Below, in pieces: positions 23,878 to 31,288 of a stretch of 64,000 nucleotides of DNA; positions within the stretch are counted from its first letter, which is position 1; every line of letters starts with the position of its first letter. The stretch covers positions 62,001 through 126,000 of the forward strand of contig DAML01000026.1 in the NCBI GenBank assembly GCA_002497075.1. The letters run 5' to 3'. Both the position numbers and the translations under genes were made by a program. The notes below the pieces were generated by a model. The model saw only the letters and a program-made list of their open reading frames with translations. It searched no databases and was not told the DNA's origin. This stretch comes from Methanomassiliicoccaceae archaeon UBA472. Lineage in GTDB: Archaea > Thermoplasmatota > Thermoplasmata > Methanomassiliicoccales > UBA472.

Positions 23878-24564
23878 TCACCTGGGGCGGTCACGCTGGG
23901 CCACTATGAGGATGTGGATGATGTCGGCGGAGTCCTTGAAATTGTCGGCGGAGTTCTCTACGCCATGCAGCAGGTCGCGCATGAGGTATATCGCCCTGGC
24001 GTCCATATCGGACATGAAGAACTCCTTCTTCATCATGAAGTACATGTCGTCCATGACGTGCTCGGAGTCCTCGATGTCCTTGCGGGTGCGCAGCACCAGG
24101 TCGTTGTTCACGCCCAGGTTGTCCACGCAGACCTTCAGGCCCTTGGCCATCTTCTCCAGTTCCAGGGTCATGATGTTGAACTTCTTCCAGATGTCCAACG
24201 GGACCGGGATGCCGATCTCCAGCACCAGCTGCAGGTTCATCCCGGCCTCCTTGCACCAGTCGGCCGCATAGTCCATGCGGCGGACCAGATGCAATAGGTC
24301 CTCCCGGTTCTTCTCCTCCAGGTCCCCGCGGGAGAGCTCCTCTGACAAGGATTGTTCGCGGGCGTCGGCGGCCTTCTCGGCCAGGAAGGAGCGCTTCAGG
24401 GCGTCCAGGGCCTGCTCCTTCTCCCCGCGGCAGAGCATGCTCATGGCCCGGTTGAACTCGATTATGGTGTCGCCAACGTCTTGGGCGTGCCCGCGCATGT
24501 CCCTGGATACCACTGACTCTCTGCGCGAATAGAACCATTCCAGCAACGATGTTCTCTCACTCAA
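23878..24564 (-). CDS. PhoU-like DUF47 protein
   Basis: All-helical protein of about 228 residues resembling the DUF47/TIGR00153 family, related to PhoU and commonly paired with phosphate transporters. Recognisable features are repeated acidic/helical segments, VRRMDYAADWCKEAGMNLQL in the middle and MRDLLHGVENSADNFKDSAD at the end, the last typical of the family. Its TTG start overlaps the stop of the ATPase gene by eight bases, so it is coupled to the ABC transporter operon. It may act as that transporter's regulator, suggesting an oxyanion substrate, but this is inference. Confidence 0.78.
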   Translation of the reverse strand: MSERTSLLEWFYSRRESVVSRDMRGHAQDVGDTIIEFNRAMSMLCRGEKEQALDALKRSFLAEKAADAREQSLSEELSRGDLEEKNREDLLHLVRRMDYAADWCKEAGMNLQLVLEIGIPVPLDIWKKFNIMTLELEKMAKGLKVCVDNLGVNNDLVLRTRKDIEDSEHVMDDMYFMMKKEFFMSDMDARAIYLMRDLLHGVENSADNFKDSADIIHILIVAQRDRPR

Positions 24565-25645
24565 GCTTGATCGCCTCTTGCACTCCGTCTTCCGGTCTGG
24601 GGTAGAGCACCGCGGCTTTGGGATTTACCGCTAGATACACTTCCTTTCCGATAGTTAAAAGGTTTTCGTCTAGGGTGGCCGAATCGAAAGCCACCTCTTC
24701 TTCATCCTCAGTGTTGGCGGTGACCCTCCAATACGTTCCCATATAGGTTATGGCGGTCACGATGGCCCTCATTCCCTCGTCCGCCGGGAACACGAACTCC
24801 GGACGGACGGAGATGACCACGGCGTAGCCCACCGGGTGGTCGGCCTGGTTCACCCTGACATTCCCGCCGTTCCTTAGCTCGATCACCGAGACCCCGTCCT
24901 TGATCTCCAGCACCCATCCTTCCAGCAGGTTCGTTTCGCCGATGAAGTTGGCGGTGAATATCTTCCTCGGGCGGGTGTACAGCTCTTCCGGAGTACCCGT
25001 CTCCACCACGGTCCCGGCGCGCATCAGCACGATGCGGTCGGATACCGATTGCGCCTCTTCCTGGTCGTGGGTGACGTGAATGGTGGTCAGACCAAGTTCC
25101 TTGGCCAACCGGCGCAGCTCGTACCTCAGGTCGACCCTGACCCGGGAGTCGAGGGCGGAGAGCGGCTCATCCAGCAGCAGCAGCTTGGAACCGGAGGACA
25201 ACGCCCTGGCCAACGACACCTTCTGCTGCTCCCCGCCGCACAGCTCACCGGGCAGCATGCCCATCTTGTCCAACAGCTTCACCATCTCCAGGAAGCGTCG
25301 GGAGATGCGTTTCTGCTCCTCCGGGGGCAGGTCCCTGGCCCTGGGCCCGTAGGAAACGTTGTTCTGGACGGTGAGATGCGGGAACAGCGCGATGTTCTGA
25401 AAGACGTAACCGATGTCCCTGTCTTCGATAGGCACCCCGGTCATGTCCTTGCCATCGATGTAGACCTTTCCGTCCGTAGGTTCGATTATGCCAGCTATCA
25501 TGCGGATGAGGGTGGTCTTCCCGCAGCCAGACGGACCTAGGATGGTCACGTATTCCTTGTCGGCAACGGTGAGGTCGACCTTTTCCACGGCGGTAACGGA
25601 ACCGTAACGCTTGCCCAGACCCACCAGCTTGACCTCGACCATCAT
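24557..25645 (-). CDS. ABC transporter ATPase with TOBE-like C-terminus (second of two)
   Basis: About 362 residues. Walker A is GPSGCGKTT, the Q loop lies in YVFQNIALFPHLT, the signature is CGGEQQ in GELCGGEQQKVSLARAL (a cysteine replaces the usual serine), Walker B is LLLLDEPLSALDS and the switch is HVTHDQEEA. The C-terminal 120 residues resemble TOBE/MOP-like regulatory domains of the CysA/PotA/FbpC class. The start ATG overlaps the previous ATPase stop. Having a second, different ATPase for one permease suggests the two form a heterodimer. Confidence 0.9.
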   Translation of the reverse strand: MMVEVKLVGLGKRYGSVTAVEKVDLTVADKEYVTILGPSGCGKTTLIRMIAGIIEPTDGKVYIDGKDMTGVPIEDRDIGYVFQNIALFPHLTVQNNVSYGPRARDLPPEEQKRISRRFLEMVKLLDKMGMLPGELCGGEQQKVSLARALSSGSKLLLLDEPLSALDSRVRVDLRYELRRLAKELGLTTIHVTHDQEEAQSVSDRIVLMRAGTVVETGTPEELYTRPRKIFTANFIGETNLLEGWVLEIKDGVSVIELRNGGNVRVNQADHPVGYAVVISVRPEFVFPADEGMRAIVTAITYMGTYWRVTANTEDEEEVAFDSATLDENLLTIGKEVYLAVNPKAAVLYPRPEDGVQEAIKLE

Positions 25646-26733
25646 TCCACCTTCAGCTCGTTCTCCAGGCCGTTCGGCGGCATGGGGAAAACCGTACCCT
25701 TGGACTCCTCCCAGTAGATGTCCACGACATCCCCGGGGGCGATCTTGCCCTTGCGCCAGGACGGTACCTTGGAGGATATCCTCTGTCCGTTGTCCATCAT
25801 CATATCTACATGCAGGTTGCGGCCCTCGAATATTATGCGCTCCACCTTGGCCTTCAGATATCCTTTCCTTTCCTTTGATAGGTCGGTGTTGCCTATCTTG
25901 ACCCCGAGCACGGCGGTGGTTCCTGGCGCGAGGTCGGATGAACGCCCTTTGAGCACGGTGCCCTCCGGGGTTCGCAGAAGCGTGTAAGGGCTGGACTGCA
26001 TCACCTCCCCGGTGAAGAAGTTGGACTGGCCGACGAAATTGGCCACGAAGGGCGTGTCCGGCTCGTCCCATATCTCCTTGGGCGTTCCGATCTGCAGTAT
26101 GCGACCGTCCCGGATCACCGCCACCCGGTCGGCCATGACCAGCGCCTCGTCCTGGTCGTGCGTCACGTGTATGGCGGTCATCTTTAGCGTCTTGACCAGC
26201 GAGCGGAGCTCGATACGAAGCGAAATGCGCAACCGGGCGTCCAAAGCTCGCAATGGTTCGTCCAGCAGCAGCAGGTCCGCTCCGGACGCCAGCGCTCTGG
26301 CCAACGCGGTACGTTGCTGCATCCCTCCGCTCAGTTCCCGCGGATAAGCTTCCGATCGGCCGGAGAGCCTTACCAGGTCCAGCATGCTGATGAGCACCTG
26401 CTCCTTCAGCTTCTCGTCCGCCCCCCGGATGTCCAGGCCGAACATGATGTTCTCCTCCACCGTCAGCTGGGGGAAGAGCGCGTAGGTCTGAGAAAGCAGG
26501 GCGGCCTTGCGCTCCTCGGTCTCCATCCTGGTGAAGTCCTTCCCGTCGAAGAATATCTTGCCCTTGTCGGGCACCAGGAGGCCGGATATCATGCGCAGGA
26601 GGGTGGTCTTGCCGGCGCCGGTCGGCCCCAGCACGCAGAGGTACTCGCCGTCCTTCACCTCCAGGTCCAGGCCGTCGGCGGCCTTTATGTCCCCGTACGA
26701 TTTACGGAGCCCGACCAGCTTCACGTCCGGCAT
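25642..26733 (-). CDS. ABC transporter ATPase with TOBE-like C-terminus (first of two)
   Basis: A 363-residue ATPase: Walker A GPTGAGKTT, Q loop LSQTYALFPQLT, signature LSGGMQQRTALARAL, Walker B LLLLDEPLRALDAR, switch HVTHDQDEA, then a regulatory domain. It resembles importers of the iron, thiamine, polyamine, sulfate or molybdate type; the substrate is not readable. ATG 26733 overlaps the permease stop by one base (TGATG). Confidence 0.9.
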   Translation of the reverse strand: MPDVKLVGLRKSYGDIKAADGLDLEVKDGEYLCVLGPTGAGKTTLLRMISGLLVPDKGKIFFDGKDFTRMETEERKAALLSQTYALFPQLTVEENIMFGLDIRGADEKLKEQVLISMLDLVRLSGRSEAYPRELSGGMQQRTALARALASGADLLLLDEPLRALDARLRISLRIELRSLVKTLKMTAIHVTHDQDEALVMADRVAVIRDGRILQIGTPKEIWDEPDTPFVANFVGQSNFFTGEVMQSSPYTLLRTPEGTVLKGRSSDLAPGTTAVLGVKIGNTDLSKERKGYLKAKVERIIFEGRNLHVDMMMDNGQRISSKVPSWRKGKIAPGDVVDIYWEESKGTVFPMPPNGLENELKVE

Positions 26734-28379
26734 CAGCGGGACCTCCGGTTGGTTATGTAACGGAGGGCGAGCATGAACACGAAGGATACGATTATCAGAA
26801 CGATGCATGCCAGTCCGGCGGTGTAGTAGCCGGAGGGGGTCTTGAGATTGATCAGGTTGACGATGTACACCGGGGCGGTCTGGGCGCTGGCCACCACCGC
26901 TTGCGTGGCCCCGGTCTCACCGAGACTGCGGGTGAAGGCCATGATTGCCCCGGCCAGAATGGAGCTCTTGATTATCGGATAAAGAACGCGGCGGAAGGCC
27001 TGCACTGGCTTGGCCCCGAGCGTTCTCGCCGTCTCCTCGAAGGCAGGGTCCACCTCCTCGACCGCTCCGGCTACGTTCCGGACGACCAAGGGATAGGTGA
27101 AGGCCACGTGGGCCAGGATGATCAGAAGAACGTCGTATGTGGGAATGATGTTCTGCCCGGTCCAGAAGACGCCCAAGGAATAGCCGAGGGCGGCGGTGGG
27201 CACTATCAGCGGAACGTTCACCAGGACGTCCAGCACATCGGACAACTTTCCCGTCCTGTTCTTGGCTATGTATACCGCCAGCGGGACCCCGAGCGCGATG
27301 TCTATGACGGTAACGACACCGGCCACCATGAAGGAGAACAGCAGGCTCTCCGTGAACGGCCCCCAGTCGAAGGACGCCGACTCGACGGAACCCACGTAGG
27401 TGAAGATGAAGAACGAGGGGATAAGAACGAACAGCACCAGGAAGAAGACTGCCAGGCCGTCCTTGGTCTTGGGGAACCATCCACGGGAGAACAGCTTCTC
27501 CGGTCGGGGCCATATCCTTCCCATGGGCAGGTGCACCTTCATGACGACCAGCTTGATTACCAGCAGCAGGACCAGCGAGAGCAGTATCAGCAATATGCTG
27601 ACGAAGGCCAGCGGGGCCGCCAGATCGGTGTTCGTCTCTACCAGGGGCTTCCACATGCCGATTATGGTCGGCCCGGTCTGGAACCCCTGGGAGTTGGCCA
27701 TGGTCGCCAAGGCTATCATCGTCCCGCCGGTCTCGCTGAGGCTCCTGGCGAAGCAGAGTATTATTCCGGTCACCAGGCCGGCCCTGAACAACGGAAGGGT
27801 GATGGTCCGGGCGGCCGACAGGGCGCTCGCACCGAGCGTCCTACCGGCCGTCTCATAGGTTTGATCGATCTGCACCAGTATGGCCGATAGCGATCGCACC
27901 ATGTACGGATATGAGAACACCACGTGCAATAGGATGATCAGAATGAAGGGAGAGGTCACCGCGTTCAGGGCGAACGACGGAGCCTGAAGCGCATCCGGGG
28001 TTACCGCAAAGAAGATGGCGCTCGAAAAACCGAGAGCGGCCGTGGGCACCGCCAGCGGCATATCGATAAGCGTGTCCAGCAGCGCCTTTCCGCGGAACTG
28101 CTTGCGCACCAGCATCCAGGCCATCGGCAGTCCGACCAGGATGTCGATCACCGTCACGATGGCGGCTATCTGGAAAGACGCGCTGATGGCGTTCAGGATG
28201 AGGTCCAGCATGGCTGGGTCATCGAGGACGTACTGCTCGATGGACCCCCAGTTGGTGAACGCGTAGCTCAGGATGTAGACCGTGGGCAGGATGACGAAGA
28301 ACAGGAAGAAAACGATGATGAAGGCGGTCCAGCCGGTACGGAACCTCTTCCGGCTGATAACCGCGATCAGGGAATCCAT
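26733..28379 (-). CDS. ABC transporter permease, two fused permease domains
   Basis: A 548-residue membrane protein with about 12 transmembrane helices arranged as two BPD_transp_1 units. Each unit has an EAA-type cytoplasmic loop contacting the ATPases: QTYETAGRTLGASALSAART in the first half and AFEETARTLGAKPVQAFRRV in the second. Fused permeases of this size occur in iron- and thiamine-type importers. No substrate-binding protein gene is present on either side, so it must be elsewhere or act through another protein. Its own TATA box is about 55 bases upstream. Confidence 0.9.
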   Translation of the reverse strand: MDSLIAVISRKRFRTGWTAFIIVFFLFFVILPTVYILSYAFTNWGSIEQYVLDDPAMLDLILNAISASFQIAAIVTVIDILVGLPMAWMLVRKQFRGKALLDTLIDMPLAVPTAALGFSSAIFFAVTPDALQAPSFALNAVTSPFILIILLHVVFSYPYMVRSLSAILVQIDQTYETAGRTLGASALSAARTITLPLFRAGLVTGIILCFARSLSETGGTMIALATMANSQGFQTGPTIIGMWKPLVETNTDLAAPLAFVSILLILLSLVLLLVIKLVVMKVHLPMGRIWPRPEKLFSRGWFPKTKDGLAVFFLVLFVLIPSFFIFTYVGSVESASFDWGPFTESLLFSFMVAGVVTVIDIALGVPLAVYIAKNRTGKLSDVLDVLVNVPLIVPTAALGYSLGVFWTGQNIIPTYDVLLIILAHVAFTYPLVVRNVAGAVEEVDPAFEETARTLGAKPVQAFRRVLYPIIKSSILAGAIMAFTRSLGETGATQAVVASAQTAPVYIVNLINLKTPSGYYTAGLACIVLIIVSFVFMLALRYITNRRSR

Positions 28380-28432
28380 TTTGCTTCCTGCCAGACATTC
28401 ACCCCGGGGCCGTTTGGAGAAAAGTGTGATGG

Positions 28433-28442
28433 GATATATACC
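28433..28442 (-). promoter_or_regulatory. TATA box of the ABC transporter operon
   Basis: TAGGTATATATCCC on the minus strand lies about 55-65 bases before the permease ATG and just after the stop of the nucleotidyltransferase gene. It supports a separate transcript for the transporter cluster. Confidence 0.55.
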
Positions 28443-28463
28443 TAGTGCAAGAGGACAGTACGA

Positions 28464-29423
28464 CTACTGAATGTGGGCCAGGACCTTGTCGTGCACTGAT
28501 TCGCCATCATCGACCTTGGCCCCGGGACCGAGCAGGCAGTTCCTGACCTTGCAGCCCCTGCCTATCGCGGCGCCTTCCATGAGCACCGATCGTTCCACTG
28601 CGGAGCCGTCCGCCACGGAGGACCCGGGCAGGGCACAGACGTGCGGACCGATGACGCATCCTTTGAGGTCCGCCCGGTCCAGATAGTTCTGGCCAACGAC
28701 CTTGACCTCTTGCATATTCGCCGCGGAAAGGGAGCGGCCGTGCTCCAGAAGTTCCGATTGAGCCCGCAGGTAGCTCTCCGGGGTGCCGCAGTCCACCCAA
28801 TAACCCTTGAAGCGGTAGCCGTGCATCCTTTTCTCCAGGATCTTCGGGAACACCTGCCTCTCCAACGAGACCACTCCGGACGGAATGTGATCGAGAAGCT
28901 CTGGCTGGAACACGTACACGCCCGCGTTGATTAGATTGGAGATGGCCGTGCCGGGGGCGGGCTTCTCCTGGAAATCGATTATCCTATCCCAGTCCAGACC
29001 GACCACGCCGAAGGCCGAGGGGTCCGGCACTTCCCACAGGGAAAGCGTGCCGATGCCGCCGTGCCGCTTGTGGAAAGATAGCAGGTCGCGCAGGTCCAGC
29101 GAGCTTATGATGTCCCCGTTGAAGCAGAAGAAGGTATCGTCCAGATGTTGCCTTACGTTGCGGATCGCCCCGCCGGTGCCTAACGGTTCATCCTCGTTAA
29201 CCAGGACCACGCGCCGTCCGCAGTCGTTCCTGCGGAAGTATTCCTCTAGCTGGTCCTTCATGTAGCTGACCGCCAGAACGACCGTGTCGACCTCCTTAGG
29301 GAGGGAATCGATTATGTGCATGACCATCGGACGGTCCAAAAGAGGAAGCAACGGTTTGGGCGTGGAGAAAGTAAGGGGCCTCAACCGGGTGCCCATGCCC
29401 CCGGCCAGGATCAGCGCTTTCAT
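28464..29423 (-). CDS. sugar-phosphate nucleotidyltransferase
   Basis: A 319-residue enzyme that makes an NDP-sugar from a sugar-1-phosphate. The N-terminal signature MKALILAGGMGTRLRPLT and STPKPLLPLLDRPM are complete, followed by FCFNGDIISSLDL and YWVDCGTPESYLRA. The last 80 residues look like hexapeptide left-handed beta-helix repeats (KGCVIGPHVCALPGSS, GRGCKVRNCLLGPGAK), as in mannose-1-phosphate guanylyltransferase-like proteins. It ends in TAG. The frame stays open for 28 codons after the TAG up to the permease ATG. Confidence 0.9.
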   Translation of the reverse strand: MKALILAGGMGTRLRPLTFSTPKPLLPLLDRPMVMHIIDSLPKEVDTVVLAVSYMKDQLEEYFRRNDCGRRVVLVNEDEPLGTGGAIRNVRQHLDDTFFCFNGDIISSLDLRDLLSFHKRHGGIGTLSLWEVPDPSAFGVVGLDWDRIIDFQEKPAPGTAISNLINAGVYVFQPELLDHIPSGVVSLERQVFPKILEKRMHGYRFKGYWVDCGTPESYLRAQSELLEHGRSLSAANMQEVKVVGQNYLDRADLKGCVIGPHVCALPGSSVADGSAVERSVLMEGAAIGRGCKVRNCLLGPGAKVDDGESVHDKVLAHIQ

Positions 29424-29430
29424 GATAGGT

Positions 29431-29646
29431 TTAGAGCGGTGCGATGCTCACGACGTTGTTGCCGCGTAGTATGACCATGCCGAGGCGGCGGGTCTGCTCC
29501 GCGGTGCGCTCCTCGGTCTCTTCCAGTACCATGTTCATGTACTCGTCGTAACCGGTGAGCTTGCCTTCCAGGACGCGATTGTCCTTGAGCAGGAGCGAGA
29601 CCTTCTTGTTCAAGGTCTTCTCCATGAGCGCGAGGGGCATTACCAT
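29431..29646 (-). CDS. LSm (Sm-like) RNA-binding protein
   Basis: About 71 residues, a single Sm domain forming ring-shaped oligomers that bind U-rich RNA. The Sm1 motif (VSLLLKDNRVLEGKLTGYDEYMNMVL) and Sm2 motif (ILRGNNVVSIAPL) are both present. ATG 29646 follows a good ribosome site (GGGGAGTGA); ATG 29640 is also possible. It stands at the 5' end of a transcript with the nucleotidyltransferase, with its own promoter. Confidence 0.93.
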   Translation of the reverse strand: MVMPLALMEKTLNKKVSLLLKDNRVLEGKLTGYDEYMNMVLEETEERTAEQTRRLGMVILRGNNVVSIAPL

Positions 29647-29676
29647 TTTATCACTCCCCTAGGCATTGAACGGTTG

Positions 29677-29693
29677 CATTTAAACCTTTTCGC
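29677..29693 (-). promoter_or_regulatory. promoter of the LSm gene
   Basis: On the minus strand CGAAAAGG (BRE-like) is followed by TTTAAATG (TATA), about 35 bases upstream of the LSm ATG. Confidence 0.6.
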
Positions 29694-29707
29694 CTGGATT
29701 GGCCCGC

Positions 29708-29842
29708 TCAAAGCTTGAGCGCCGATGGCCAGCCATCGTTGGCGAACTCGCGCCCGCAGCGCACCAGGTCCTCCTGCATATCGACGTGGGACAGGTTGAC
29801 CAGGGACACCGGGTTCGGACGGAGGTGCCAATAGGTTGACAT
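29708..29842 (-). CDS. small protein of 44 residues downstream of scpB
   Basis: The frame from ATG 29842 reads naturally (STYWHLRPNPVSLVNLSHVD then GREFANDGWPSALKL) and ends in TGA at 29708. It lies 44 bases after the scpB stop and before the LSm promoter. The frame extends upstream to give AKALYGWAITRIPPT, so the true start may be non-standard and further 5'. No family recognised; no strong ribosome site. Confidence 0.4.
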   Translation of the reverse strand: MSTYWHLRPNPVSLVNLSHVDMQEDLVRCGREFANDGWPSALKL

Positions 29843-29886
29843 GGTCGGGGGTATGCGGGTGATGGCCCAGCCGTAGAGGGCCTTGG

Positions 29887-30378
29887 CTACTGCTGCTTCT
29901 GCTTGGATTCCATCCACTCCTTGATCTCTTCCTTCTTCGTTCCTAGTCCGAACTTCTCGGAGAACTCGCGCGTCGTGCTGAGCAACAGCGACTGGCCGAC
30001 GTGCTTGCCGGTCACCAGGCCCATCTGCCGCAGGGTACGCACCCTCTCGTAGACGCCGGAACCCAGCAGCTTCGCCAGGTCGCTCTGCAATATTGGCTGA
30101 TTGTAGGCGATTATGGAGGCGGTCTTCAGCACCTCCGGGGACATCTCCAGGCCGGCGAACGGTAACGCGTACTGATTGTACAACGGACGTAATTGGAGCG
30201 AGTACCTCTGGCCGATCTTGGCTATCTCGAACGCCGTTCCGCGCTCCTCGTACTCCCTGTCCAGGAGCCTGATCTCCTTGCGCACCGCGTCCGGACCGAT
30301 GCCACATATGTCCGCTATGTCCGTAGCCCGCAGGGGCTGGGACGCGGCGAACAGCACGGCCTCCACCGCCCGTTCCAC
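29887..30378 (-). CDS. scpB: segregation and condensation protein ScpB
   Basis: Winged-helix kleisin-associated protein of the SMC complex, 163 residues. Two winged-helix units are visible: VEAVLFAASQPLRATDIADI at the start, and PEVLKTASIIAYNQPILQSD then RVRTLRQMGLVTGKHVGQ. The GTG start is two bases beyond the scpA stop. It ends in TAG. The C-terminal segment (KEEIKEWMESKQKQQ) is a charged tail. Confidence 0.92.
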   Translation of the reverse strand: MERAVEAVLFAASQPLRATDIADICGIGPDAVRKEIRLLDREYEERGTAFEIAKIGQRYSLQLRPLYNQYALPFAGLEMSPEVLKTASIIAYNQPILQSDLAKLLGSGVYERVRTLRQMGLVTGKHVGQSLLLSTTREFSEKFGLGTKKEEIKEWMESKQKQQ

Positions 30379-30379
30379 C

Positions 30380-31288
30380 TCACATCACCATCTTTGCCTT
30401 GATGGCCATGGCCTCGGCCTGTGTCCCGTCCACCAGCTGGGCGATCTCCCAGGGCAGCTTTATCTCCAGGTATATCTGACCATAGGGAAGCTCGTCCTGC
30501 CACAGCGATATCTTGCCGCTGCGGGCCAGGAAGAGCAGTGAAACGAACACCTTGATGCTGTCCTCCTTGTCGTCCTCGAACAGGTCCTCCAGGGCGATGG
30601 GGCCGGAACCGCAACGCTCGATGCGGGCCCATGTTTCCGCCACGTCCTTCTCCTGGTCGTCGCTGTGCGACTTACCGTCGAACTTCTCCTGGACCTTGAG
30701 CAGCTGTTCCCGAACGCGTTGCCGGTTGAGAGCGATCTCCACTTCCTGCTGAGCGGTATCGAACGCATCCAGCAGGTCCACGAGCGAGACGGCGCGAGTG
30801 CAGTGGTGGCGCACGACCTCCGTCAACTCGACGCACTCCGGGACGGCCAGGTCTATGTCGGGCAGGGGGCGCTCGACGAACTGGTCCATGGCATCCATGT
30901 CCCAGTCATCGAAGAACAGCTCCTCCCTCCTCTCGTTGAGGGAGAGCACCTCCCGGGACTGCATGTGCAGGATGCTCCAGGCCATGTGCATTAGCTTTCC
31001 GGCGACGATGAAATCGACCTCCTCGGCGTGCATCCTCTGGCCGTAGAGCTTGGCGAACTTCATCAGGTCCACGTCCCAGGGGTCCAGGTCGTTGCTGAGG
31101 ACCAGCTCGAACACCAGCTGCAGGGAGCGGTCCAGCGGCTCGCGCCCGGCGATCTGCTTCTCCTCCTCGGCGGAGCGCAGCAGCCCCAGGTAGCGGTCGA
31201 TCTTCTCTACCCCGCGTCCCTCGTCGATCAATGCCTTGTGGAACATAAGGTGTCCCAGCACGTTGTCCAAGCTTCCAGACTCGATCAT
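30380..31288 (-). CDS. scpA: kleisin ScpA
   Basis: The 302-residue kleisin bridges the heads of the SMC dimer. The N-terminal helical domain includes LDPWDVDLMKFAKLY, where the family has a conserved DPWDVD-type motif, and the C-terminal winged helix ends with KVFVSLLFLARSGKISLWQD. The ATG overlaps the smc stop (ATGA). Together smc-scpA-scpB is a complete bacterial-style condensin operon, found in many euryarchaea. Confidence 0.93.
   Translation of the reverse strand: MIESGSLDNVLGHLMFHKALIDEGRGVEKIDRYLGLLRSAEEEKQIAGREPLDRSLQLVFELVLSNDLDPWDVDLMKFAKLYGQRMHAEEVDFIVAGKLMHMAWSILHMQSREVLSLNERREELFFDDWDMDAMDQFVERPLPDIDLAVPECVELTEVVRHHCTRAVSLVDLLDAFDTAQQEVEIALNRQRVREQLLKVQEKFDGKSHSDDQEKDVAETWARIERCGSGPIALEDLFEDDKEDSIKVFVSLLFLARSGKISLWQDELPYGQIYLEIKLPWEIAQLVDGTQAEAMAIKAKMVM

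Noticed and set aside
26733..29423. Readthrough of the TAG at 28464 would fuse the nucleotidyltransferase to the ABC permease: the frame stays open for 28 codons to the permease ATG.
   Set aside because: A TATA box lies in the gap, the linker codons do not look protein-like, and the two proteins have no functional reason to be joined. Chance framing is more likely.
29887..29889. TAG at the scpB end as a readthrough site.
   Set aside because: The downstream codons in that frame are proline/arginine-rich nonsense, whereas the neighbouring frame encodes the plausible small protein.
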